Shown piece by piece: positions 43,413 through 55,908 of a DNA stretch of 64,000 bases. The position numbers and the translations under genes are program-made. The DNA is from Symsagittifera roscoffensis. Its lineage: Eukaryota > Xenacoelomorpha > Acoela > Convolutidae. The notes beneath the pieces are model-generated. The model saw only the letters and a list, made by a program, of their open reading frames with translations. It ran no database searches and was not told where the DNA came from. Location: contig NC_087062.1 of NCBI RefSeq assembly GCF_963678635.1, positions 9,346,670-9,410,669 on the forward strand, given 5' to 3'. Position 1 is the first letter of the stretch; each line of letters opens with the position of its first letter.

Positions 43413-45299
43413 GAATTCTATCTTCAAACTTTGAGAAATTTGGACTTTATGCTATTCAAAACGGAGTTACCTTAACGGTGCATTAAAATGCGAATTAATA
43501 TTAGATAGCATGCGAATAAATGATACGCATTCAAATTTCAATTCGTACTGTAGAATTTTTGTAATTTGTTTTCTTTAGTGCTGGAAGATTGTTTTTGCGA
43601 AACAACATATTCTATTTAAACAGGCCAAGTTAGTGCCACTTAAAGTTCATATCATTCGTAAAATAAAATTCAAGTTCAATCTGTCTTACTATCTTTGTGC
43701 TTCCATTTTCATATCACACTCATAATGCTAGTTTAATGAATACTCTGTAAATATGTATTTATTCGGAAAACGAAATTGTGCCCAGAACAAGAAATATTGT
43801 TGTAAATATGTGAAGATGGAGTTGAATCATGTTAACAATCATCATTCAATGGATGTTTTGGATGATTCTGAACACTAGTAAATTATTTCTGAATAGTTTT
43901 GGTAAAGTAAATCTCAATGTTAATATTTAGTGCAACTTGAAATGAATTCATTTTTGTCTGTAATCTTTGCAAATTTCTCAACTGCATTGCGTCAATGCGG
44001 GGAGGTGGGAGGGAAGAGTGCCATGCTATATTTTAATTTTTCTGTTGTATGCTGAGATTTCTTTCGCTGAAAACAGTCGGTCGGTCGACCTTGATGTGTT
44101 TTCTGGCTTCAAGAAAAATCTTTCGAGAGAGTTCCAGATTTATCCGTATTTTCTTATGTTGACACCAGAAAGAAAACAGAGTATGTGGTGATTTTAATAT
44201 TAATATTTTTCGATTTACAGAAAAAAAGTTGAATTGACAAGGATTCTGTCGTGAAATAGTTTGTTTCTGCTGAACTGTGACTAACCCACGAGAGAAATCA
44301 ACAAATCAAAAAGTTGCTTAGATTTTTTGCAGCAGCCATGACGCAAAGTGGAAATTCTAAAAGTGTCTTTGAATGATCATCGCGCAGTTAAACTCAAAAC
44401 GGTGGTGTAAATTAGTACGAAAACAGAGAGCTACTAGCATCCAGTGGCTGAACTTCAAAAATCGAAAATTAAATGTCGAGTTAACGATGCTAATCCTGAT
44501 CAAATAAAAAAACGCAGATTTTTGATTTAAAAAATTCGGACACTTTTAAAGAGCTGCAAGAAATTTTGCAGAGAATCTCAATCATTATGTTCCAATTTAT
44601 CAAAAACAGCCCAGACCTAAATACGTGAACTCAGATGAATAACCGAGATAAAGCCGCTGCCGCTGAGAAAATTGGCTCAGCGCAATGTCCGAAGCTAATT
44701 TATAATCGTCGTGGCGATTCTAAAGACAGAAAAACGTATAATTAATAGTGTAAGCCTGTGAATATTTTAAAATTTACTACTATACAAAAGTAGAAAAATC
44801 AGCTAAGACAATGATTTTTAAAAAAAACTTAACAAAATAAAGGGGCAAATTTGGACTGTTTTACTGAATTTGTTTCCAAAATTGGCAAAGAACTGGCCAA
44901 GACAATTCAATGTATCTGTTGGTCGATGGAAAGTTTCAAAATTTTAGAATCTATCAAAAAAATTCAACATCGAATTTTATAGTCTGAATAACTAATTTTT
45001 GTAAAAAGGTAAATGAGCTATTGCAGCAGTTTTAACAAAGTTATATCAAGATTTCTTTGTTAATTCCATTTTTTCAGATAGCTTTCATTTGACCAAACTG
45101 ATCCTAGTTTAGAAAGAGAGTAAGCAGGCATATCTCTGAATATTTCGACCAATATCCTTATTGCCAGTGATTGGTTAGCTTCCTGAAAGATTTGTATACA
45201 GAAGCATTTCATTTTATTAAATTTAACTTATTCAACATAAGTCAGTTTGGTTTTTGGTCATGCCGAGGAACAGCTTAAATAATACATAAACATAGGTTA

Positions 45300-45545
45300 A
45301 AAAAAGCATTGGACACATTAGAGCACTTACACACGTTAAAAATATATGAAGAGTCCTATAGACTAAGTAAGTGGTTTAATTGATGTGTTACTTATATCTT
45401 AATCGAAGCATAGAAAGCAGTTTAGAGCGACTGAACTTGCAAATTCAAAACTGAGAGAAGTTCTTTTTAGTGTTCCTCAAGGATCGATTTTTGGTCTTTT
45501 GCTTCTCATACATTACATTAATGATCTGAACTCAAACCAGGAAAA
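45300..45545 (+). pseudogene. LINE reverse transcriptase relic
   Basis: Near 45467-45535 the plus strand reads SVPQGSIFGLLLLIHYINDL, a decayed version of the RT motif GVPQGSVLGP-LLF-x-IYINDLP found intact in the LINE at 33-37 kb. The preceding 150 bp show scattered similarity in shifting frames with stops. This is an old LINE copy in the opposite orientation to the full one. Confidence 0.65.
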
Positions 45546-48500
45546 TACAGTATATAATATACGCTTTTATACTTGTACTATAATATGTTCGTTGACATAT
45601 TTTTTTCTAAATTGATTTTTTTTCTGGTTTTTTATTTATTTTTACCTAACTCTAATCCGATTACTTAACTTTTTTCCGTTAAACTGGCTTTTTTATTGTT
45701 TGTGGTATTGAAATTTTTTATCGAAGGATTTCTCAATCTCGTTTTCTGTAATAAATGCAAATATCGAAACTTAAATTTAACGTTAATAGTTAGTTTCGGT
45801 TTCTAGAACCGATTTTATTTTGCTTCAACCGAAAGATTTGTAGTTTGTCAAATAAAAGTAAAATTTTTTATTAAGCAATCGGAATACGGTAAAAAATTGA
45901 TGAAATAAAGCTGGTTAAATATCTAAATTGCAACCAGCTTGTTAACGGGGTTAAAAATTTTTGTATTTTTAAGTTGGCAAAATAGTGCTTTTTAGATTTT
46001 TGAAGCATATGAAACTTTCGCTTTCTTCTTTGCTGTGGACAAAGATTATACTTTCCGCCAAACGTTGTTTTTCTAGCTTATCAACTTGTACCAAAGCGAT
46101 AAATTGCTTTTTTGTAATAAAAAATGCTGATTACTGTACTGAGATAAATTACAGCAGAACTTTTAGAAATAAAGTCTTCATTGTGCAATATTTTTCTCTT
46201 GACTTTTTGTTTTTGATATTTGGTGTAAATATTGAGGAATAAAAGGTTCTGTTTTTTGTGCTTCCGGAGGTTCCACGGGTTCAACAGTATCCGAGTGGAT
46301 GCGTGGATTGAGATTGCTGAAGTCTGTAGGTTAAACATGTTTTTCGTGAAAAGATGATTTTTATGCTGAAAATAATGACTAGATAAGGTTCTTTTTCACG
46401 ATTTCCTTTTACTAGCTGAAATTTGTAGATCGTGTAACCACTCAATTGCATCTTTTAGCGTAGTTTATTATTTTTTGTTTTGAATACAATAAAACATGCT
46501 ACTTGTGAAAGCTATCACAAGGAAAAAAAGTTTTTTTTTGCGTCTGTAAATTTTATCTAAACAGTTCTTCTTATGACAAACAGTTAGAATAGTCTAGAAA
46601 CTAGTGTGACCGAAACTGATTTGTGTTACCAAAATTGATACTCGTTCTATTTAATAACTTTTGAGTTTTGATAAAGTCAGATAATCGTGCATTTGATACA
46701 CAGATTTGCATATGAAGCACACCTAAAAATACGTATACGAGCTGGAAATATGTTACGAGCTTTTTCGATCATTATAGTTTGACAGAATGTATCTTTGATA
46801 ACTATTCTGGTATTATCATTTAAAGCACGGCTAATACTGCTCATGTTTCGCTTAGGTGTGCGTCATGATAAAATTTCAAAATTTTGTGAAAAACAAAATT
46901 GCAGGTGCTTAAAACGTCGCAAATCTTCTCTAATCTAAATACTTCGACGTTAAATTACTTCAAGTTGAGTTTTTGGAGATTTTTCAAATAGCATGAATAG
47001 TTTTCTGTGCAATTTGTTTTCGGAATACTGTTTCTGTTACGCAGTACAGACTGCCGAACATCTGAGCTCAACTAAAGGCTCTATAAAAAGTTTGCATCAA
47101 GAAGTGGAGAGTTGAAATATTTGAGAGCAACTTTGAGAATCATACTTTAGTGTAGGCGGAGATAAGAAAAATCATGAAGCCTTTATTTTTTAGAATTACT
47201 GAAAATGCCTAACACAGTCACATTTTTGAAACGTTAACTGATTATTTCTGTTCTTCATTTTGCGTTGAAAAGATTACGCAATTGGTTTGAAATTGTGCAA
47301 AATGAGTATTGAAAGTTCAAATTATTTAAATTAAAGACAACATAATTGTAAAACTGTTAATGAACTGGAAAACTACCAATATTTTTTCAATATTTTAAAA
47401 TTTTTGAACTTCAAAACCAGGTTGAAGCAGAGCTTCGAATCATTTGGAAGCTTAAGAAATATTGAATGGCAAATTAGACGACAGAAAATTACCAAAAATA
47501 TATGAAAAGTACCTCAATAATTGTACGAGACTCGACAAATAAATTTCAATTCGATCAAATTGTCTTGAAACACAGTAACTTGCATTGAATGAGCATTCAG
47601 GCAAAATTTATTTGGCACTAAGACGCCGACTATGCAACTAGATGCCTGTTGAGCAGAAAATAAAATTTTTTTCTTGAAAACTATCAACTAAAAGCTTTGA
47701 ATATGTCAATTTCGAACCTGAAGCCAGATAACTAAAAAGTGTTGAAACTAAACATCAATCAAAATTGTAGGAGTTTTGCATCGTCTCAGCTTAAATTTTT
47801 GATCACCCTCTGAATGACACAAAATTTAATTTTCATGCTAAAAAATTTAAGATAAAAATATACAAAACTAGCATGCAACTCGCACCTCCAGTGCTTCATG
47901 CTCGAATTTAGTAAGAACAACTTGAATCTTAAAATCAATTACACTGTGCGAACAAAGCGGGAAAAAACTAAACAGAAACATAATAGACCGGGAATTGAAC
48001 TTTTCTGATAGAATATTTCAGTACCATGAATACTGATATAACTTGATATACTGATAAAGTGTACTGTAAAAGCAGTTGTCTATTAATTTGATTGAGTTTT
48101 TCAAGAACTTCAACTGTATTCGAATTGAACTTCACATTTAATCACAATTAATTTTTTTTATTGTTTCAAGTATGCTGTTTTTTAGACACAGATCGATGTT
48201 TTTGTTGTGCCTGAATTCGCCTTGGAGAGCTTATTAAAGCAATATTGGCTTCCTGAAGCACTAAAACTTTTGCCTGTCCATTTTCTGACCTCATATTTGG
48301 TCATGAAAATAAAAAACTGAAATTGTACACCGCAGATTGAGAAATGTCCAAACCCTAATTGTCGCCAATATTTGAAACAGTTCACTTTTTAGATAGCATT
48401 TTTCCTAATTTTCTAGCGCAATTCATTTTCTATAACATAGGCGCTACGCGCAATACACCGAAGGCATAGAAACTGAAGCAAAAACCAAACAACTTGAACA

Positions 48501-48546
48501 ACTAATAATTGAAGAATAACAGTTCTAACATACCAAATTTATTATT

Positions 48547-48683
48547 TTATACATGAATAATAAATAAAAGCAAAACTAAATGAAAGAAAATAATTAAATA
48601 AATATAGCAATAAATATCAACGAATAAACAAAACACCTGATAAATAAATAAAAAAAAAATCAATACATAAATAAATACATACA

Positions 48684-48718
<35 letters not shown>

Positions 48719-49500
48719 ACGCAAAACTGAAATGTACAAATAATTAAATTAACATGAAAAAATATATATCTCATGAACAAATAACCAAACAAACAGACCC
48801 ATAATATAAATAAATGAAAGTAAATGAATTAAATAAATACACATACATAAATAATAAAAGCAAAACTAAATGAAAGAAAGAATAATTAAATAAATATAGA
48901 AATAAATATCAACAAATAAACAAAACACACCTGATAAATAAATAAGCAATAAAAAAATAAATCAATACATAAATAAATAATTAAATACATAAATGAATAC
49001 ATAAATAAATAAATATATAAATAAATAAAAGCAAAAGTGAAATGTACAAATAATTAAATAGACATGAAAAAATATATATGAACAAATAACCAAACAAACA
49101 GACCCATAATATGAATAAATGAAAATAAATAAATGAAATAAATACACATACATAAATAATAAAAGCAAAACTAAATGAAAGAAAGAATAATTAAATAAAT
49201 ATAGAAATAAATATCAACAAATAAACAAAACACACCTGATAAATAAATAAGCAATAAAAAAATAAATCAATACATAAATAAATAAATAAATACATAAATA
49301 AATACATAAATAAATAAATAAATAAATAAAAGCAAAAGTGAAATGTACAAATAATTAAATAGACATGAAAAAATATGTATGAACAAATAACCAAACAAAC
49401 AGACCCATAATATAAATAAATGAAAATAAATAAATTAAATAAATACACACGCAGAAATAATAAAAGCAAAACTAAATGAAAGAAAGAATAATTAAATAAA
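48547..49500. repeat. AT-rich minisatellite, ~300 bp unit, with (AAAT)n
   Basis: The landmark AATAATAAAAGCAAAACTAA (first unit with a small insertion) occurs near 48557, 48851, 49156 and 49457, giving periods of about 294, 305 and 301 bp. Each unit carries ATATCAACAAATAAACAAAA, CACCTGATAAATAAATAA, GTGAAATGTACAAATAATT and CCAAACAAACAGACCCATAA, separated by AAAT runs whose length varies. The fourth unit is truncated. Long reverse-strand ORFs here are an artefact of the AAAT repeat. Confidence 0.9.
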
Positions 49501-51554
49501 TAAACAAAACACGTGATAAAAATAAACAAAAATAAATATGTACATACATAAATTATAAATAAATATAAGCAAACTAAACATAATTAAATAAATAGAAGAA
49601 CAGATAGTTAAATAAATAAAGATGAACAAATAAAGAAACAAACATACGCAATCACGTGACATAGCGCGATATAGTCCAGCCCACATGATAATTGATAACT
49701 GTGGACATTATTTGTCGACACTTGACAACAGACAACATTAAAAAAAAAACCCGTTACGCGATACCATAACACCTTGACTAAAGTCTTCGGTGTAAATAGT
49801 AATTGGGTTACTAGAGTTTTATATTCAGTGAACAATTTCGACAGAATACGTACATAACATGCTACGTGCTTCATAACAATGTGAAACCTATTGAAAACTT
49901 GTGAAAAGGTAGCACATTGTGAAATCATATAACTTTCAAATAGCATTTTGCATTCTTTTTAGCGAAAGTGATTTTGACCTTTACGATATCGGGTACTAGG
50001 CTTCATTATCCGAAATAACATATCACGTAGGTGAGACTTAAATTATCGTACTTCAAATTTCTCAGCTCAAGTATGGACCTAAAAAAAAGATTTTGTCCAT
50101 GCTTGAGCTGACAAGGCTAGTGAAGTGGCGAACTTTTTTGAAAATTGATTTTTTGGATCGTTAGTCGCTTATTCTTGATTGGCTTACTTTCCAAAGCATT
50201 GGTTATTTTGAGTAGTTCTTACTTCAATTTTGATTAACTGTGACTCATTCCTGTATTTTTCAAAACTTCAATTTATGTTTTTTTAAAGATTTTTTATGGC
50301 CCAATGAAGTTTTTGAAATTTTTTTTTTCGACTGCACGGTTGTCTAACCAAGAATTGTCTGCCTAATTATTGCTTGATAAAATTTGTTTCAATTAAAATT
50401 GAAGACAAGAACAATTTTTTTCTCTACTACGTGGCTTTCGTCTCTTCTTTTGGCATGTTTCAGCGCTATTTTGTGTTGCATCGCAGTTAATGCCAGACGT
50501 CCACCTGTTTGTTATTTTGCATTCCATTGAAAAATGACTATGTAAGACTATGAAATTTTCTCTAAGTAAATTTCTAGAAAACATTTTTTTTTGCTCGACT
50601 CACTTTTTTTGCATAACTTGTTTTAAATAAATTGGCTACTTGTACAGAATTTCGGCGTTCTTTTTTACAATAATACGACATTGGACATAGAAAATGAAAA
50701 TTAATGATATAAAAATGTAACTATCACGATTGCACCACAACAAAAGTGAAAAAATTTGTTGAGGTAATTAAAACCAATAAATTAAAATTTATGAAAAATT
50801 TTTTGCAAATCGCCCTTTACGATATGACAAACAGTCAATTACTAGCTATAATTTATGCTGCCAGGGAAAAATGCAGTTCCCAGAAATATGTTTGACAAAC
50901 TCATTTTTCAGTCAAATTTTTTCCAACTTACATATACAATCAGAGGACATAAAATGAATCAAGTAGGCCATCGTTATGTAAAGCAAAACTTTTTTCAGTC
51001 AAATCACACCATAAGGCAAATAAAAAATTGACAACAATCAGTTAAATTTTTATAATTGTCGGATAGTTTGGTTAATAAAAAACTCAATTTCTCTAATTTC
51101 TCCAGCGCATTTAGTCTTAAAGGTAATGGTTACACCTGGTAAAGCAGTAGGAAACTTCCCATTTCAAGAAAAATCGGTCGGTCTACTGTTGGCACGACAC
51201 TGAATTTTTAAAACTTTGTTAGCAACTTTAAATATAACTGAAAATGCTTATCATTAATTCTTGTAATTTGTAAAATGAATAGAATTGATTTTCGTGTAAT
51301 TTCTCTTCGTTTGTTTTGCTTAGAAGCTTTTTTGGTATCAATTTTTTGTTTATGTTTTATCGGTTTAGTGAATACTGACTTTGCGCCGTGTCGTTTTGAG
51401 GGAAAAAATCATTTTTTTTGACAAGTTTGCTGTAAGCTCAACGGGAGTTCACCCAATTTTTGTCGGTTCAGTTTCCGCTCGATAAATTGCGATGTTTGAA
51501 AATTTTCTTTCTTTATTTTCTTTTCATTTTCAATCAGCTGACTTGTCATGCTGG

Positions 51555-51835
51555 GTTGGTGTCCTTTTGCAAGTGGTGCAAAGCTTCGCGTTGCCTTTGT
51601 AAAATCTACAAAAATGGAACAACAATTTTCGACACAGAGGCGAAGCTGTGCTTCGGACAATAGAGGAATGCGACAAAAAAGCAGCGTTATAAGTGATATA
51701 CGAAAAAATAGAAATAAGCCTCCAATTAGTAAAACTTTACTCCGTATCGGATTCAGAACTGCGACCTCGAGATTTGGAGTCTTTCGCCCTACCCGCTCAG
51801 CCATGAACGCTTCACAACCGACAAATACTAACGAC
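51555..51835 (-). mobile_element. tRNA-derived SINE, copy 3
   Basis: On the minus strand the head runs from about 51812 to 51735: A box CATGGCTGAGCGGGTAGG, a GACTCCAAATCTC loop region, GAGGTCGCAG and a B box AGTTCTGAATCC. The body continues through CTAATTGGAGGC and TTTTTTGTCGCATTCCTCTA to the tail AGCACAGCTTCGCCTCTGTG near 51655-51636. The head, linker and tail follow the same order as in copies 1, 2 and 4. Confidence 0.75.
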
Positions 51836-52689
51836 GAATAAAGCAGCTATATGTGCTTAAAAATTGCCAATGCCATGCAGCAGAAGTTACACCAAATACA
51901 ATGCATCTAATAAAATCGAAAGCATAAAACCAAAATATGTATAAATTAAGCTTATCAAAACTATTGCGAAATATATTGAGTTGCAAAAATTCTGAAATCG
52001 AGTTTTTTGGTACTGATATTTGAAGCAATTAGCTTTTTTCGATACATTTAAACAATGAGAAATGCATCAACTTATGTTAACTTATTTTTAATCAGATGTC
52101 GAAGCACATGCTATCAAAAAGCTGTAAAGGTGCCCCGAGTGGCAGCAATATTTGCAATTAGGTTAGAAAAAATTTCAAGTCGTAATATTACACAACGCTC
52201 ACCGAAGATCGCTAGAGTGACCAGATTGGATATTTTAAATGCAAACATGTTCAAAATGTGTTTACGTTTGCAAAAAAAGATATTATGAAAATATATGAGG
52301 TTTGGTTTTTTTCATTATTAGGTATTTGAATTTTTTTCATTATTAGGTATTTGAATTTTGAGAATCTCTGAGAATTTTTGCAGATTTATCTTAACTTTTA
52401 ACTTGTCTCGAGATCATCTCTTTCAATTTTCAAAAACGTGGTAGCAAAAACGAGACTAGGTACTTCTCGGTGTTCCTGTATATTCCGATAATCTCGCCCC
52501 TTTGAAGATTTTTGACTTGTCTCAAAAACTACCATGACAAATTGAAGATTACATGTTTAATCGGAAAAATAAGTACTAGTAATTTTCTCAGCGTAAGCAG
52601 CTACGCTCCGATTTTTTGTTGAACAGCAATGTTAGATAGTAGTAAGTCATTTTGTGAAATTTTGTTAGTTTTTGGAATTTCTTTAATTT

Positions 52690-52885
52690 TCTAGAAAACT
52701 ACGGTGCCAAATCTGAGACACAGTAGCGAAGCTTCGCTTCGCAAACACTGGCAAGAACACGACAAAAACCAGCTCTAGAATTAACCCTCGAATTAGTAGA
52801 AGTTCAGCCACGTCTCGTATTCGATCTGCGACCAAGATATTATGAGTCTCACTCACAAAGCACTCAGCCACGGCCGCTTAATGAA
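52690..52885 (-). mobile_element. tRNA-derived SINE, copy 4
   Basis: Minus-strand head from about 52880: A box CGTGGCTGAGTGC, GAGACTCATAATATC, TGGTCGCAG, B box AGATCGAATACG. Body: CTACTAATTCGAGGG, TAGAGCTGGTTTTTGTCGTG, TTCTTGCCAGTGTTTGCG, and the tail GCGAAGCTTCGCTACTGTGT. The spacing is nearly the same as copy 3. Confidence 0.75.
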
Positions 52886-53805
52886 AAACAAACACAAGCC
52901 ACAAACAAAGCAGAGAAAAGATGCTATGAAATTTCCAATGCTACAGATCGTGATTATAGCAGAAGTACTACCAAATAAGTGAACACTTTTATTTGCGAGT
53001 TTGCTTAGAAAAAAGGTTCGTACTAATACCGTACGTTTCGCAAGCTCCCTAGTATAATTAAGGGTTTTGTCAAAAGAACGCGTTGTAAGGGTATCCCCTG
53101 CATACAGCGAATTTTTGTGAGGAATAGGCCATAGCAAATGTCTGATTATTCACATTTAGAAAATTACGTATTACCTTTCGCATCAGTAGATTTGTTCAAA
53201 ATATTATCAATCAGGTAACTCTAGCTCCAGCTGGGCCCCTAAGGCGCAAATACTAGGAAGTGTATTTTTTTCTCAAGGTTGGTGTTCAATTCCTCAGTAC
53301 TTTGATTAGTTCAACCTCTTTTTTCTTGTTTTCACTTTTTGACCCCTTTTGCCCTTTCTTGCTTGCGTTTGCGCAGTGAGCTACCCATCTGTCTAGCGCT
53401 TGCTAATAACTATAGCGATCGTTTTGGATAGTAGCGAAAACTTGATGATCTAATCTGATACCGTCCACACTTCTCGTTCTGATCTGTGGTTGTTAAAACA
53501 TGAAAAACGAAATAAATTTAAACCACTTCTGTTAACAAAGCAAAAGTAAACCGTTTTCATACTTACACCAAAAAGAAAAGGAAAGCACCAATTTAAAATT
53601 AAGTCAGCTACTGATAGTAAATAATTCAATTCAAGTCTACTTTTAAAACAGTTGGGCTCAAAACAACGTCAAGTTTTGAATTGGATCAGATTTCGAATCT
53701 GTAGAAAGGAGTATTATCGAGGAGCTTGCGTGTATATTTGTAGGGTATGACGCACCGCTCACTAGTGAACATCACAAGTGAGGTGACTGCAGTGGCAATA
53801 AAACA

Positions 53806-53811
53806 TTTATT
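53806..53811 (-). terminator. Polyadenylation signal of the MFSD14-like gene
   Basis: AATAAA on the minus strand about 20 bp after the TGA stop, implying a very short 3' UTR. Confidence 0.5.
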
Positions 53812-53829
53812 CAAATCAGGAGGAGGATC

Positions 53830-55455
53830 TCATGCATTGTGTATTAGGTCCTCCTTTTGGTTATCTGAGGACGGTTTTATTAACGGCACTGATGACTCAT
53901 TCGATACTCCTGAAGAAGAGGAGCTGTTCACACTTTTGGTCGATATGAGGAACCCTTCTGTCTCCTCCTCGTCCTCAGCGTCCGAGAGAGAGGGACTCGA
54001 CTTTCCATTTCTCCTTAATCCACATTTGGTTTTTGGTATCACAATTGGAGATTGGCTGCTCTTACTTGACTTTGAAAAGTTCTCTGGAATTAGCGTGGCT
54101 GAGAAGAGACTGAAAACGACCAAGATGGCCCCTATTGCAAAAGCAGGACCTGGTATGTAATCATTGTCTGCCGACGCCACTTGGGTCAGCTCTTGAGAAC
54201 TACCAGCGGCTGGTGGTCCGTTCAACTGACCATGAGCTGCTCCTTTAGCCGACCCATTCATGCCATCGACCGGCTCCTCAAACTTCAACTGGATGTCAAA
54301 GAGGTAGAAACTGAATCCGAAGAGTGCTGGTCCCAGCCCACTGCACAGACCTCTTACTCCAGCCACTATGCCTTGCACTACACCCTGTTGGTCTGGCTCC
54401 GCATTAGTGGACACCAGTCCAGATATTGCTGGGTAGACTATACTGGACATTGCAGCCAGACAACCAGCACACCAGATCATCCAGCGCTCTCTTGACACCG
54501 CAAACCATGACAGTTGCATCAGTTGAAACACCAGGCCACAAAGAATTGTTTTCTTGTTGCCTATGAACTTCACTAAGAAGCTCAAGAAGAGACTTTGTGC
54601 AAATACGGACAGGATTCCAACGACAGCAATGAACACGATAACTTCTCCTCTTGAGAAGCGTATAACTTGCTTGAGATACAAAAACAGAGAAGAAAATTGT
54701 CCCGCTTCAGGAATGTAGGACAAAAACACAGTCCCACACACTAACATCACCACCTGATCTTGTCCGATTTTTCGGAGAGCAGCGAAGGGATCTGCCGTGT
54801 CCCACGATATTGGTTTTCCCCAGGAGACGTTTCGGATTTTCTCCGGCAAGGATTCTGGCACCGCAACTAAGATGAAAAAGAGATCTAGAGCTGAAATTGC
54901 AGTGGCCAGCGCGACAACTAGCATGTCATTGTACTCTTCCGCTAAACGATCGCCGATTGCGGGACTGAAAATGATGCTTGCAGCAAACGTGGCAGCCACC
55001 ATGCCATAGGCTAAACTTCGCTCTTCAGGCGCAGTGACGTCTGCGACATACGCGAGAACTACTGAGAAAGTCACTGCAAATATACCTGACATGGCAAAAA
55101 CTGTAAAAAACCACATAGAACTTAACATCATTAGGGGAATTGGCATGCACGTAAAAAATACACTGATGAGGAGAAAAGATTTTCGGCCCCAGTTGTCGGA
55201 GAGGGCCCCGAGGAGGGGAGCCGACAGGAAAGACAGCATTCCTTTAATTCCCAGTACTATTCCGTTCATTAGAAAAGAGTGTTGTGGAAAAGTTTCGATG
55301 GTGAGTGCGAGCATAGGCGAGGTCAGGAGACCCCAAGCGAAGAACTCGAGGAAAATGACGACAAGTGCGTGCGACACACTCGGTTTGCCAATGCCCATGC
55401 CTGAGCTCTCGCGAAGTTTCCGCCTGATGGTTCCCGGGAGACGCTTGGCAACCAT
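53830..55455 (-). CDS. MFSD14/HIAT1-like major facilitator transporter, single exon
   Basis: 541 residues in one uninterrupted frame. The core follows the MFSD14A/B (hippocampus-abundant transcript) family: VSHALVVIFLEFFAWGLL, LGALSDNWGRKSFLL (the MFS motif between TM2 and TM3), FAVTFSVVLAYVADVT, ERSLAYGMVAATFAASI, then a second six-helix half ending near residue 430. About twelve hydrophobic segments are visible. A Gly/Ala/Ser-rich loop at about 390-415 and a 100-residue hydrophilic Ser-rich tail with acidic DAEDEEETEG make it longer than the usual ~490 residues. Family members are orphan transporters in endomembranes; substrate unknown. The absence of introns, in a window where other genes are split, raises the possibility of a retrocopy, but the frame is intact and well conserved. 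Confidence 0.88.
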   Translation of the reverse strand: MVAKRLPGTIRRKLRESSGMGIGKPSVSHALVVIFLEFFAWGLLTSPMLALTIETFPQHSFLMNGIVLGIKGMLSFLSAPLLGALSDNWGRKSFLLISVFFTCMPIPLMMLSSMWFFTVFAMSGIFAVTFSVVLAYVADVTAPEERSLAYGMVAATFAASIIFSPAIGDRLAEEYNDMLVVALATAISALDLFFILVAVPESLPEKIRNVSWGKPISWDTADPFAALRKIGQDQVVMLVCGTVFLSYIPEAGQFSSLFLYLKQVIRFSRGEVIVFIAVVGILSVFAQSLFLSFLVKFIGNKKTILCGLVFQLMQLSWFAVSRERWMIWCAGCLAAMSSIVYPAISGLVSTNAEPDQQGVVQGIVAGVRGLCSGLGPALFGFSFYLFDIQLKFEEPVDGMNGSAKGAAHGQLNGPPAAGSSQELTQVASADNDYIPGPAFAIGAILVVFSLFSATLIPENFSKSSKSSQSPIVIPKTKCGLRRNGKSSPSLSDAEDEEETEGFLISTKSVNSSSSSGVSNESSVPLIKPSSDNQKEDLIHNA

Positions 55456-55908
55456 GATGCTTTTCTTCGACCCTATTTTGGTCGTCGGAGGGCAAAACTG
55501 CTCCCCAAAAACTATTAAGAGGGAACGCCGAATGGTGGATTACTGCTATTGTTTGATGATTTCAAAGAGGAGTCCAGAAGGTTGTTGTTTCGTTTCTTCA
55601 AAACCAATTTTTTGAACTGAATAGCTGAACTAAGTGTTATGTAACCATTCATATAAACTCTGAAAAGCAGCAAACCCTCTGCAAAAGATAAGTGAAACTC
55701 TGATGATCCAACGTAACATGACGGATAAATCAAATACGATATACGTTGCAGTGTCTGAATACAAAATAATATGCACATCAGCTTCAACCAATAAATTAAT
55801 ACTAATGAACTAACAAAAAGATCAAGAAACGATAATTGACATATAAAAATATACACAAATTCTTTGATACACGAATCAGTCCCAAACGACAAATTACGTT
55901 GCGCTTCG
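55456..55908. other. Intergenic spacer between ALG11 and the MFSD14-like gene
   Basis: About 450 bp, AT-rich, with no coding signal. It must hold the 3' end of ALG11 and the promoter of the MFSD14-like gene, both on the minus strand. No clear AATAAA was found. Confidence 0.5.

Larger units (their letters stand above)
43413..53805. other. Gene-poor AT-rich interval
   Basis: Over 10 kb with no credible host gene. It contains the RT relic near 45450, the AT-rich minisatellite at 48547-49500 and two minus-strand SINEs at 51555-51835 and 52690-52885. A 24 bp direct duplication ending in TTATTAGGTATTTGAATTTT lies at about 52310-52360. Between these features I see only AT-rich unique sequence. Confidence 0.6.

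Noticed and set aside
43967-44191. 74-residue plus-strand ORF
   Set aside because: No homology signal, no splice context and no conserved motif.
48547-49500. CRISPR array
   Set aside because: Eukaryotic context, units of ~300 bp and no unique spacers between short identical repeats.
48547-49686. Minus-strand ORFs rich in Phe, Tyr, Leu and Ile
   Set aside because: They are translations of AAAT-type repeats and carry no domain or codon signature.
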